Source of the DNA: Streptococcus sp. S784/96/1
Lineage (GTDB): Bacteria > Bacillota > Bacilli > Lactobacillales > Streptococcaceae
Direction of reading: 5' to 3'
DNA length: 64,000 nucleotides
NCBI RefSeq assembly: GCF_902729355.1
Contig: NZ_CACVCC010000008.1
Coordinates: forward strand, 19,907-83,906
Under the pieces are notes generated by a model. It saw only the letters and a program-made list of their open reading frames with translations. It did not search any database and was not told the origin of the DNA. The translations under genes and the position numbers were made by a program. Numbering within the stretch: the first letter of the stretch is position 1; each line of letters opens with the position of its first letter. Of this stretch, positions 9,685 to 17,503 are shown one piece after another.

Positions 9685-10965
9685 ATGACTAAAGAAAATG
9701 AAATGTTAGAGCCTGAAAAGTCAACTGAAAAAACGGAATGGCAGAAACGCCATGAAGAGTTTGTGGCGAGAAAGGCAACTAAAAAAATAGAAGAAGACAA
9801 ACTGCTGACAGAAAAGAAAGCAGAATCATTAGAAGAGGAAAAGGAACTTTCAGGTGAAGAGATTTCTTCCGAGCCTTTTGAAAAGGAAACTCAGGAAGAG
9901 CCTCTTAATGAGGAGGATGCAACCGAGGAGCTGGAAGTAGAATCTGAGCTAGAAGATATTCCAAATGAAGAGCCAGAGGCAGGGCTTTCTGAAATCACTG
10001 AAGTGAAAAATTCATCTGATAAGAATTCGATAGATGATAAGTTGTTAAAACAACAGCTCAAGGCTGATAAAAAGGCAAAACGCTTGGAGCAACGTCTTCA
10101 AACCCGTCCCTTACGGCTAGCGAAGGTAAAAGTGGCTTCAATAACTTTTGTAGCGCTGATCACGATTATTATTTCAGGTTTCATTCTTAGCCCGTACAGC
10201 AAAAAGAAAATCTTTAACGTAACTGGATTAGAGCATGTTGATCGGAATGCCATTTTGATTTCTACGGGAATTCAAAAATCTGATTATATTAGTACTGTTT
10301 TTTTCAAGAAAAAGTCAACGGAACAAGCTATTTTGGCTGCCAATCCATGGGTGAAACAAGCAACTATCAGTTACCGTTTTCCTAATGTTTTTGATGTTAC
10401 CATTATAGAAAATCGCATTATTGCCTATGCTCAGACAGAATCAGGTTACCAACCTGTTCTTGAAAATGGTGTCCGTATGCCGGTTATTTCAGAATCTCAG
10501 TTACCAGAGCATTTTTTGACGGTTAATTTGACTGATGAAAAAGCGGTGCAATCTTTGGTTGTGCAACTGGCTAAATTAGATGAAAAATTGGTTGCTAATA
10601 TTCAAGTTGTGAATCCAGTGACTGATGCAGCCACAAAGGATTTAATTCTTTTAGAAGTTAAAGATGGACATCGTATTCGCGTCCCTCTTTCTCAAATTGA
10701 TGTTAAATTACCATTTTATGCCAAAATTGCAGGCAAACTGACTTCACCTAGTATTATTGATATGGAAGTTGGGATTTTCACAACAAATGAGACTATAGAA
10801 GCAACCATGGCACAGGAAAAAGTAGAACGTGAGGAAGCTAAGAAGAAGGCAGAAGAAGAGGCTAAGAAATCTGAAAAATCAGCTGAAGATGGCGACAATT
10901 CAGAAGAAGGAACTTTAGAAAATCCCGAGGAAACGACTAGCCAAGAAGCTTTAAGTTCAGAATAA
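9685..10965 (+). CDS. divIB: cell division protein DivIB/FtsQ
   Basis: DivIB is a bitopic membrane protein of the divisome that works with FtsL and DivIC. The 426-residue protein has a long acidic cytoplasmic region (residues about 1-145), one membrane helix (VASITFVALITIIISGFIL) and a POTRA/FtsQ extracellular domain starting near KKKIFNVTGLEHVDRNAILI. The tail is charged and Glu-rich. It begins right after the murG stop with GAAGGGAAG as ribosome site. After the TAA at 10963 the same frame carries on for 16 sense codons (EELSETEATSTEMKSQ) to a second TAA at 11014-11016, so the present stop looks like a recent nonsense change that trims the disordered tail. Confidence 0.92.
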   Translation: MTKENEMLEPEKSTEKTEWQKRHEEFVARKATKKIEEDKLLTEKKAESLEEEKELSGEEISSEPFEKETQEEPLNEEDATEELEVESELEDIPNEEPEAGLSEITEVKNSSDKNSIDDKLLKQQLKADKKAKRLEQRLQTRPLRLAKVKVASITFVALITIIISGFILSPYSKKKIFNVTGLEHVDRNAILISTGIQKSDYISTVFFKKKSTEQAILAANPWVKQATISYRFPNVFDVTIIENRIIAYAQTESGYQPVLENGVRMPVISESQLPEHFLTVNLTDEKAVQSLVVQLAKLDEKLVANIQVVNPVTDAATKDLILLEVKDGHRIRVPLSQIDVKLPFYAKIAGKLTSPSIIDMEVGIFTTNETIEATMAQEKVEREEAKKKAEEEAKKSEKSAEDGDNSEEGTLENPEETTSQEALSSE

Positions 10966-11033
10966 GAAGAACTGTCAGAAACTGAAGCAACTAGTACAGA
11001 AATGAAAAGTCAATAAGAAAATATACTCATTTG

Positions 11034-11060
11034 AACTCTCTTGAAAAAGGGAGTTTTTAT
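11034..11060 (+). terminator. terminator after divIB
   Basis: AACTCTCTT (11034-11042) pairs with AAGGGAGTT (11047-11055), with loop GAAA and a T-rich tail. Confidence 0.8.
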
Positions 11061-11071
11061 TTATAATCAAT

Positions 11072-11099
11072 TTGCATTTTTTTATGAAAACGTTATAAT
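11072..11099 (+). promoter_or_regulatory. promoter of the C39-like gene
   Basis: TTGCAT (11072-11077) and a consensus TATAAT (11094-11099) are spaced by 16 bp. Confidence 0.6.
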
Positions 11100-11121
11100 G
11101 ATAGCAAAACGAGGTGATTTC

Positions 11122-12018
11122 ATGGAAAAGAAGCTTTTTAAATATAAGATGCCAGTCCTCCTCCTTCTGACTTTATTTGGCGGTAGATTTTTTCTCAGTC
11201 AACCTAATGGAGGAAAAGAAAATAATCAGAATAATCAGCTGATCCAGGCAGAAAATTCGACAACATCTGAAAATGCCAAAATAGAGGATACTACTAAAGT
11301 TACGACAGGGACGACTACAACTGCAAGTTCTGAATCGACAATAGAAAAAAGTAGCGAGACAACAGACACACAAGATGTTCTGCAAACAGATGTTGCTAGT
11401 AGCAAGGCTACTAAACAAATGACTGAGACTACCATAAGTGCACCTCAATCAAGTAGCACATCTCAAGGAGGGCAAAAGGTTAGGTTAAATGTCATGCATC
11501 AACTTCAGAGAACGGCAACTTCCTGTGCCCCAACTACAGTCAGCATGCTCCTAGCTTATAAAGGCATAGATATTAGCCAAGAAATTTTGGCAGACCAGAT
11601 GGGAACGGATAATTCCTTTGGGACTCATAATAGCGATGCTATTGGAGTCTTAAATCGTCATCTCTTTGGCTATGATGTTCCTGGAAATGGACAGGCAGGT
11701 TATCGCCTAGCAACAGTTACCAATCCGGAGGCGGATAAGGCCCTTTTCAAAGAAAGGCTTAAGCAAAACATTGACGATGATTATCCAATGTACTATACCA
11801 TAGAACTGTCAACCCTTTACCCTAATATAAAGGCAGAGCATAATGTCCTTGGAGTAGGTTATCAGCTCAATGCTGCAGGAAATGATATTGAGTACGTTTA
11901 CTACCTGGACCCAGCTCCGTCTATACAGGATCCCGTCTATGGTGGATTGAAAAAAATTACGGTTGAAGAATTGCTCTACTCAACCAGTGTCTGTGTGGAA
12001 CCCAATTACGGATGGTAA
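11122..12018 (+). CDS. secreted C39-like cysteine peptidase family protein
   Basis: The 298-residue protein has a basic N-terminus and one hydrophobic segment (MPVLLLLTLFGGRFFL), then a Ser/Thr-rich linker (residues about 35-120), then a papain-fold C39-like domain. The catalytic Cys lies in QRTATSCAPTTVSMLLAYKG, the His in AEHNVLGVGYQ and the Asp in YYLDPAPS. It should act outside the cell, tethered by the N-terminal helix. The frame is open from 11041, but GAGGTGA at 11111-11117 fixes the start at 11122. Its substrate is unknown. It has its own promoter and a terminator shared with the convergent gene. Confidence 0.78.
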   Translation: MEKKLFKYKMPVLLLLTLFGGRFFLSQPNGGKENNQNNQLIQAENSTTSENAKIEDTTKVTTGTTTTASSESTIEKSSETTDTQDVLQTDVASSKATKQMTETTISAPQSSSTSQGGQKVRLNVMHQLQRTATSCAPTTVSMLLAYKGIDISQEILADQMGTDNSFGTHNSDAIGVLNRHLFGYDVPGNGQAGYRLATVTNPEADKALFKERLKQNIDDDYPMYYTIELSTLYPNIKAEHNVLGVGYQLNAAGNDIEYVYYLDPAPSIQDPVYGGLKKITVEELLYSTSVCVEPNYGW

Positions 12019-12033
12019 GAAATAGCAAAGAAA

Positions 12034-12064
12034 ATCCCCAGAAAATTTTTCCGGGGATGTTTTT
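12034..12064. terminator. bidirectional terminator
   Basis: ATCCCC (12034-12039) pairs with GGGGAT (12053-12058), with a T run after it on the plus strand and a T-rich run on the minus strand. It separates the C39-like gene from the convergent DUF4956 gene. Confidence 0.75.
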
Positions 12065-12071
12065 GGTCTCT

Positions 12072-12752
12072 TTACAAGTTCTTGCGTTTTTTAGCTTCAG
12101 TGGTCAATTTAAAGTCTGAAACCTCTAGAACCTCAAGGAGGTGTTGGCTGAGGTTGAAGTCATCGTTTGGTGATAAGAGCTCAACTTCATAGGCCAGTTT
12201 AAGGTTACTACTTTTTTTGCCGCTTTTAACTGAGATCAGCTCAATGGCAGAGCAATATTTCTCGAGTGCAGCCTGAAGCTGCTTTTCCAGGTTCTGATCC
12301 TGAGCTAGGCTCAAAGTTAGGTGACGACGGGTCTGTAAGGGTAGCTTGCTCTGCCCTTTTTCTAAGAGAAACCAAATAGCAAGAATTAGGATGGTGGTGA
12401 TGAGGGCAAGTAGCAAGTAACCTGTCCCTGCAGCAAGTCCGATAATCATAGAGATGAAGATGGCTAGGAGTTCACGAGAGCCGCTGGTCGCTGAACGGAA
12501 GCGAATTAGTGAGAAAGTTCCGGCAACGGCAATACTAGTCCCTAGACTGCCGTTGACTAAGAAGATTACCAGGGTCATGAGACTGGGGAGTAGGGTAAGT
12601 GTGATGATGAACTCCCGAGTATAGAGGGTCCGGTACTTGTAAACATAGGATAGAGCAAGTCCTAAAATAAGACTGACTCCTAGGGCCATAAAGAGGAGAA
12701 AGGGGTCCACAGAACTGCTAGTGGTTTGGAAAATGCTGTCAAAAATGGTCAT
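12072..12752 (-). CDS. DUF4956 membrane protein
   Basis: The 226-residue protein has four or five hydrophobic helices in residues 15-130 (for example FLLFMALGVSLILGLALSY and LLALITTILILAIWFLL) with the conserved loop GSLGTSIAVAGTFSLIRFRS. A cytoplasmic C-terminal domain of about 90 residues follows. This is the DUF4956 family, usually encoded next to a VTC-domain polymerase, as here: the start codon directly follows the stop of the VTC gene. I infer that it is the membrane partner or channel of that enzyme. No biochemical role is established for the family that I know of. Confidence 0.85.
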   Translation of the reverse strand: MTIFDSIFQTTSSSVDPFLLFMALGVSLILGLALSYVYKYRTLYTREFIITLTLLPSLMTLVIFLVNGSLGTSIAVAGTFSLIRFRSATSGSRELLAIFISMIIGLAAGTGYLLLALITTILILAIWFLLEKGQSKLPLQTRRHLTLSLAQDQNLEKQLQAALEKYCSAIELISVKSGKKSSNLKLAYEVELLSPNDDFNLSQHLLEVLEVSDFKLTTEAKKRKNL

Positions 12753-13514
12753 CTAGGCACCTACGCTTTCTTTCTTAACTTTTGCTTGTGGCTGATAATC
12801 TAAACCTTGTGATCTATGATAGGCACAGGAATATTTAGAAAACTTCATCTTAACCAAACCATGTTTTTCTAAGATTTCCTTCAGCCATTCAGGTTTATCC
12901 TTACTGGCCTTGATTTCCATAACCATCTGGTTATCTTCTAATAAAGGAAGGCCTTCTGTTCCAGCACTTAAGTCAACATCAAAATCGCGGTAACGGAGGT
13001 TACGGTCAAAGGTAATCCTTACTTTATTGACCAACTTTTTCTTTTGTTTAAGCGAGAAACGATCATAGTAGATATAGATACGGGGTTCAAGTCCAGGATA
13101 GCGCTGGCCTAAGGCATTGATTTCTTGAATCAAAGCTCCATCAGTCATTGATTTGTCGGCTTCACCAGAGGTCAATAACCTATTGATTGCCTCAGGTTTT
13201 GAAACGAGTCTAAACTTGTGACCAATCCCTTCAGAATCTTTCTGTTTTATTTCCAAGAAGGCCGGGCAATCCTTGCTAGGATTTGCAGAATAGCTGCGCA
13301 TTCTAATTTTTTCACGTAGATTCTTTTTTGCCAAGGCATCTTTGATAAGATCAAAATCAGGAGTGTCATAATAAATGTTACTGATAGTAGAGGTTGGGTA
13401 GTCATCTTCTTTTAAATAAACTTTTAAATCTTTTAGAAGCTCATCGAGTTGTTCTTTTTTGACAATGTATTTTGTCTCTACTCGTTTAAATTGTGTTTGA
13501 ATCTTTTCAGTCAT
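12753..13514 (-). CDS. VTC-domain polyphosphate polymerase-like protein
   Basis: The 253-residue protein is a VTC/TTM (triphosphate tunnel metalloenzyme) domain. Tunnel motifs are present in order: RVETKYIV, NIYYDTPDFDL, KIRMRSY, FLEIKQKD, YYDRFSL, a basic strand with RITFDRNLRYRDFD, and VMEIKAS with the Glu and Lys that bind metal and phosphate. The yeast VTC4 homologue makes polyphosphate from ATP. There is no SPX domain. GAGGAGGATTCAA precedes the ATG on the minus strand. It is translationally linked to the DUF4956 gene and divergent from the beta-helix lipoprotein gene. The true product is unproven. Confidence 0.85.
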   Translation of the reverse strand: MTEKIQTQFKRVETKYIVKKEQLDELLKDLKVYLKEDDYPTSTISNIYYDTPDFDLIKDALAKKNLREKIRMRSYSANPSKDCPAFLEIKQKDSEGIGHKFRLVSKPEAINRLLTSGEADKSMTDGALIQEINALGQRYPGLEPRIYIYYDRFSLKQKKKLVNKVRITFDRNLRYRDFDVDLSAGTEGLPLLEDNQMVMEIKASKDKPEWLKEILEKHGLVKMKFSKYSCAYHRSQGLDYQPQAKVKKESVGA

Positions 13515-13745
13515 TTGAATCCTCCTCTTATATTCATATTGGTAATGGATGAGTTAGCTGACAGATTTAGTCAGGTCTTACTCTCCAGATTGCTTTCTGA
13601 AACTAACTATAAGGGAGAAAACTGAAAGTTTTATTAAAAAATAGCAGAGCAAAAATCATTTTAAGTTTTCTTTATGAAAACTTTCAGCCAAGTTTCAGAT
13701 TTGACCGGTAAACTTAACCTATTCAAATGAAATGAGGGCAAGATT
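13515..13745. promoter_or_regulatory. divergent control region with four related half-sites
   Basis: The 231-bp gap between the VTC gene and the beta-helix lipoprotein gene holds CTGAAACT (13597-13604), CTGAAAGT (13622-13629), ACTTTCAG (13680-13687) and AGTTTCAG (13691-13698). The middle pair extends to an 11-bp inverted repeat (CTGAAAGTTTT 13622-13632 with AAAACTTTCAG 13677-13687). The arrangement suggests an operator shared by both transcription units. The regulator is not known. Confidence 0.5.
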
Positions 13746-15020
13746 ATGCTAAAAACAACACAAAAGAAAGTAGTTTTCACCAGTTTAACAGCTCTGCTTT
13801 TATTGACAGCTTGCTCAAGCAAACAAGCGGCGAGTCAATCAAGCAGTCAAACCACTACAAGTGAAACGGTGATGACAAGTATCAGTACTCCGACTAGCAG
13901 TATTAGTGCAAATTCTGATCATTTTACCAATACGGATTTAACGGATAGCTATGATGAATCGACGGCTGCAACCATTACTTTATCGGTAACAAATGCTGCC
14001 ATATCTGGAGATGGCGTTTCTGTATCTGGTTCAACGGTAACCATTTCAACATCTGGAACCTATATCATTTCAGGTGAGAGTGAAGACATGCAAATCCTAG
14101 TCGAAGCCTCTGATGCAGATAAGGTTCAATTAGTCTTGAACGGTGTCACCATGAAGGGAAGCGATGCTTTGATCGCTGTTAAGGAGGCTGATAAGGTTGT
14201 TATCACAACAGCAGCTGGAACTATAAATACAATTGAAGATTCTAATCATTCCACTGATGACTACAGCGCAGCTATTTACAGTAAAAGCGATTTAACCTTT
14301 AACGGTTCAGGAAGCTTGACAGTCACAGGAAACTATAATAATGCTATCAAGGGTAATGATGATGTCAAGTTTACTGGCGGAACTTACACGATTACATCAA
14401 CTGTTAAGCATGCCATTTCTGCCAATGATGCCTTAAATATTGTGAATTCTGACATGACCTTGACAGCGGCAGAAGATGCCATTCACTCAGATAATGATGA
14501 AGACACGGAGCTTGGTAATATCTATATTGAGTCTGGAAATATTACTATTAATGCAGGGGATGACGCTATCCATGCTTCAAATATCCTCACCATTGATAAT
14601 GGAACGATTGATATCCAGTCATGTGTCGAAGGAATCGAAGGGAAGACTGTTACCATCAATGATGGAAGCATTAAGATTGTTTCTTCAGATGATGGTATTA
14701 ACGGTAGCGACTGGGCTTCGACTGCAGGTGAGATGCAAAAGCAAGAAGGTGTCTCAGTTACCATCAATGGTGGTAATATCACTATTGATATGGCTCAAGG
14801 AGATACGGATGCCATTGATTCCAACGGAGATTTGACCATCACAGGAGGTACTGTAACCATTACCGGACAGTCAGCTTTCGACTATGATGGAACTGGAAAA
14901 TATACTGGTGGGACCCTAATAGTTAATGGCAAAACTGTGACAGACCTTACCCAAACTGGTCCAGGTGCCATGGCTGGTTTCGGAGCAGGAGCACCAGGAC
15001 AAGGCGGTCGTGGTTTCTAA
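13746..15020 (+). CDS. beta-helix lipoprotein, Cthe_2159-like carbohydrate-binding family
   Basis: The 424-residue product has a lipoprotein signal with lipobox LLTAC (Cys about 23), a Ser/Thr-rich linker to about residue 60, and then many short repeats of strands and turns (VKFTGGTYTIT, NIYIESGNITINAGDDAIHA, SIKIVSSDDGING) typical of a right-handed parallel beta-helix. This matches the Cthe_2159 family, whose founding member binds cellulose-like and pectin-like polysaccharide. It ends in a Gly-rich tail (GFGAGAPGQGGRGF). Being divergent from the VTC/DUF4956 pair and sharing its control region, it is likely part of the same system, perhaps binding a surface polyanion. Confidence 0.75.
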   Translation: MLKTTQKKVVFTSLTALLLLTACSSKQAASQSSSQTTTSETVMTSISTPTSSISANSDHFTNTDLTDSYDESTAATITLSVTNAAISGDGVSVSGSTVTISTSGTYIISGESEDMQILVEASDADKVQLVLNGVTMKGSDALIAVKEADKVVITTAAGTINTIEDSNHSTDDYSAAIYSKSDLTFNGSGSLTVTGNYNNAIKGNDDVKFTGGTYTITSTVKHAISANDALNIVNSDMTLTAAEDAIHSDNDEDTELGNIYIESGNITINAGDDAIHASNILTIDNGTIDIQSCVEGIEGKTVTINDGSIKIVSSDDGINGSDWASTAGEMQKQEGVSVTINGGNITIDMAQGDTDAIDSNGDLTITGGTVTITGQSAFDYDGTGKYTGGTLIVNGKTVTDLTQTGPGAMAGFGAGAPGQGGRGF

Positions 15021-15031
15021 ATATGATTAAA

Positions 15032-15054
15032 GGCTACCTAAGGGTAGTCTTTTT
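15032..15054 (+). terminator. terminator after the beta-helix lipoprotein
   Basis: GGCTACC (15032-15038) pairs with GGTAGTC (15043-15049) around TAAG, followed by T bases. Confidence 0.75.
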
Positions 15055-15197
15055 GCTGACTTTAGGTTAGAATAAGAAAGGAAGGCCCTTCTTGCTATCG
15101 CTCTATTTTTTAGGCAGAGCTTTTATAGCTTGCTTTGTTCAAATTTTTAGATAAAATAGAATAAAATGTGATATAAAAGGGATAACAATCTATAAAA

Positions 15198-15210
15198 AAA
15201 AACGAACAAT
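15198..15210 (+). promoter_or_regulatory. PurR-box-like site upstream of fhs
   Basis: AAAAACGAACAAT differs at one base from the lactococcal/streptococcal PurBox AWWWCCGAACWWT. It lies about 60-70 bp upstream of the predicted transcription start, where an activator-type PurR site is expected. fhs supplies one-carbon units for purine synthesis, so the placement makes sense. Confidence 0.55.
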
Positions 15211-15253
15211 TATCACATTAGGTGCAAACAACACGTGTTTTTTAACCTGGGTC

Positions 15254-15262
15254 TGTTATAAT
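15254..15262 (+). promoter_or_regulatory. extended -10 promoter of fhs
   Basis: TG-T-TATAAT at 15254-15262 is a TG-extended -10; no good -35 is seen, consistent with activation. A 10-bp palindrome AACACGTGTT lies at 15230-15239. Confidence 0.55.
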
Positions 15263-15289
15263 AGATTTATTAAATTTGCGAGGTGTCTC

Positions 15290-16960
15290 ATGAAATCTGA
15301 TATCGAAATTGCACAAAGCGTTCAACTGAAACCAATCACGGAAATTGTCGAAAAAGTTGGAATTACTTTTGATGATATTGAACTCTATGGAAAATATAAA
15401 GCAAAACTATCTTTTGATAAAATTAAGGCTGTTCAAAATAACGATGCTGGTAAACTTGTTTTAGTAACTGCGATTAACCCAACGCCAGCAGGTGAAGGAA
15501 AATCAACCATGTCTATCGGTCTAGCAGATGCTCTTAATAAGATTGGTAAGAAAACCATGATTGCCCTTCGTGAACCATCTCTTGGACCGGTTATGGGAAT
15601 TAAAGGCGGAGCAGCAGGGGGCGGTTACGCCCAAGTTCTTCCAATGGAGGATATTAACCTTCATTTTACAGGTGATATGCATGCCATTACAGCAGCTAAC
15701 AATGCGCTTTCAGCTCTTCTAGATAATCATATTCAGCAGGGAAATGAGCTTGGTATCGACCAACGTCGTATTATTTGGAAGCGTGTGGTTGACCTCAATG
15801 ATCGTGCCCTTCGTCAAGTAATTGTGGGACTTGGCAGTCCAGTCAACGGCATTCCTCGTGAAGACGGCTTCGACATTACGGTTGCTTCTGAAATTATGGC
15901 AATTTTGTGTCTTGCGACAGATTTGAAAGATTTGAAAAAACGCTTAGCTAATATCGTTGTGGCTTATACCTATGATCGTCAGCCTGTTTATGTCCGAGAT
16001 CTTAAAGTTGAAGGTGCTCTGACTCTTATTCTTAAAGATGCCATTAAGCCAAATTTAGTACAAACGATTTATGGGACACCTGCGCTTGTTCATGGTGGTC
16101 CATTTGCTAATATTGCACATGGTTGTAACTCTGTTCTTGCAACGACAACTGCTTTACGTTTGGCAGATTATACGATTACAGAAGCAGGTTTTGGTGCAGA
16201 TCTAGGTGCCGAGAAATTCCTTGATATTAAAACACCAAATCTACCAAAATCTCCAGATGCCGTTGTCATTGTTGCAACTCTTCGCGCGCTAAAAATGCAT
16301 GGTGGTGTAGCTAAGACTGAATTGGGACAAGAAAATGTTGAAGCTGTTCGTAATGGTTTTGCTAATCTTAAACGCCATGTTGAAAATATTCGTAAGTTTG
16401 GTATTCCAGCAGTGGTTGCGATTAATGAATTTATTTCTGATACAGAAGCTGAAATCGCTACACTTAAAGAACTTTGCGCAGCAATTGAAGTTCCTGTTGA
16501 ATTAGCTAGTGTTTGGGCAAATGGTGCAGATGGTGGTATAGATTTGGCTCACGCAGTGGTTGATGCGGTTGAAAATGGTGGGGCTGATTACAAGCGTCTT
16601 TACTCAGATGAGGATAGTCTTGAGGAAAAAATCACTAAAATTGTGACAGAAATTTATGGTGGAAAAGCTGTTCAGTTTGGGCCTAAAGCTAAAATGCAAC
16701 TCAAACAATTCTCAGAATTTGGCTGGGATAAGCTACCAGTCTGCATGGCCAAGACACAGTACTCATTCTCAGATAATCAATTCTTGCTTGGTGCTCCTGA
16801 ACATTTCGACATCACTATCCGTGAATTTGTACCAAAAACAGGAGCTGGTTTCATCGTTGCTTTAACAGGTGATGTTATGACTATGCCAGGGCTTCCAAAA
16901 CAACCTGCAGCGCTCAATATGGATGTTTCAGAAGATGGGACTGCAGTAGGGTTGTTCTAG
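15290..16960 (+). CDS. fhs: formate--tetrahydrofolate ligase
   Basis: The enzyme joins formate to tetrahydrofolate using ATP, giving 10-formyl-THF for purine and fMet-tRNA synthesis. The 556-residue length is typical. Visible motifs are the P-loop-like [54 protein letters not shown] and the C-terminal [15 protein letters not shown]. The start ATG has GCGAGGTG 4-5 nt upstream. The gene stands alone, with an own extended -10 promoter, a PurR-box-like site and a terminator. Confidence 0.97.
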   Translation: MKSDIEIAQSVQLKPITEIVEKVGITFDDIELYGKYKAKLSFDKIKAVQNNDAGKLVLVTAINPTPAGEGKSTMSIGLADALNKIGKKTMIALREPSLGPVMGIKGGAAGGGYAQVLPMEDINLHFTGDMHAITAANNALSALLDNHIQQGNELGIDQRRIIWKRVVDLNDRALRQVIVGLGSPVNGIPREDGFDITVASEIMAILCLATDLKDLKKRLANIVVAYTYDRQPVYVRDLKVEGALTLILKDAIKPNLVQTIYGTPALVHGGPFANIAHGCNSVLATTTALRLADYTITEAGFGADLGAEKFLDIKTPNLPKSPDAVVIVATLRALKMHGGVAKTELGQENVEAVRNGFANLKRHVENIRKFGIPAVVAINEFISDTEAEIATLKELCAAIEVPVELASVWANGADGGIDLAHAVVDAVENGGADYKRLYSDEDSLEEKITKIVTEIYGGKAVQFGPKAKMQLKQFSEFGWDKLPVCMAKTQYSFSDNQFLLGAPEHFDITIREFVPKTGAGFIVALTGDVMTMPGLPKQPAALNMDVSEDGTAVGLF

Positions 16961-16987
16961 TAATTTTTTCTAATAATCAATTATAAA

Positions 16988-17010
16988 AGTCAACTTTAGT
17001 TGGCTTTTTT
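16988..17010 (+). terminator. terminator after fhs
   Basis: AGTCAAC (16988-16994) pairs with GTTGGCT (16999-17005) around TTTA, with T bases to 17010. Confidence 0.8.
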
Positions 17011-17017
17011 GGGTTAC

Positions 17018-17046
17018 AAAAAACCTCTCCTGCAGCATCAGGAGAG
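17018..17046 (-). terminator. minus-strand terminator, probably of the sulfatase transcript
   Basis: CTCTCCTG (17025-17032) and CAGGAGAG (17039-17046) form a perfect 8-bp stem. The A run at 17018-17023 becomes the T tail on the minus strand. It lies about 460 bp past the end of the sulfatase gene. Confidence 0.65.
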
Positions 17047-17503
17047 ATTATACTTATTTACAATCAAAATCTGATAACTTGTATTGTAGGGATGCTCCAA
17101 AAGTCTGGGAGACCTTTGGAGGTTGGAAATAAGATGATCGCTAACGATTCCGTAATATTAAAATGTTTTAGATTCAAGCTTGAAAACGAACGAGTGGGAA
17201 TAATCCAGTGAATGTTTTAGGTAGACACTTGAAAATGAAGAAGTGTCCAGTTTAGGACTTCCAATCACCAACTGCATCAATCTGTTATTACTATAAAAAA
17301 AGAAGGTTGAGATATTTTTGTTCGAAGTTCTAGTCTCAATATAAACTATAAATCTGGTTGAATTTCTATAACAGGAGACATTTAATCCACTCCAATTGTT
17401 ATAATATAAGGTCCACAATTCTAGATTTTGAATTGCATTCAGTATTGAAAAGTATCATTAGCTCAACTACAAAATATTTAAAGAGAAGTGAGAGTCAATG
17501 AAA
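17047..17503. other. 457-bp gap with no convincing gene
   Basis: The stretch is AT-rich. The only longer minus-strand frame (17158-17418) starts at TTG without a ribosome site and resembles nothing. It probably forms a long 3' untranslated region of the sulfatase transcript. Confidence 0.5.

Noticed and set aside
13661..13677. CiaR-type direct repeat (TTTAAG-N5-TTTATG)
   Set aside because: The second half-site departs from TTAAG, and the strong inverted CTGAAA sites explain the region better.
17158..17418. 86-codon minus-strand frame in the gap after fhs
   Set aside because: It begins at TTG with no ribosome site, has no recognisable features and lies in an AT-rich 3' region.
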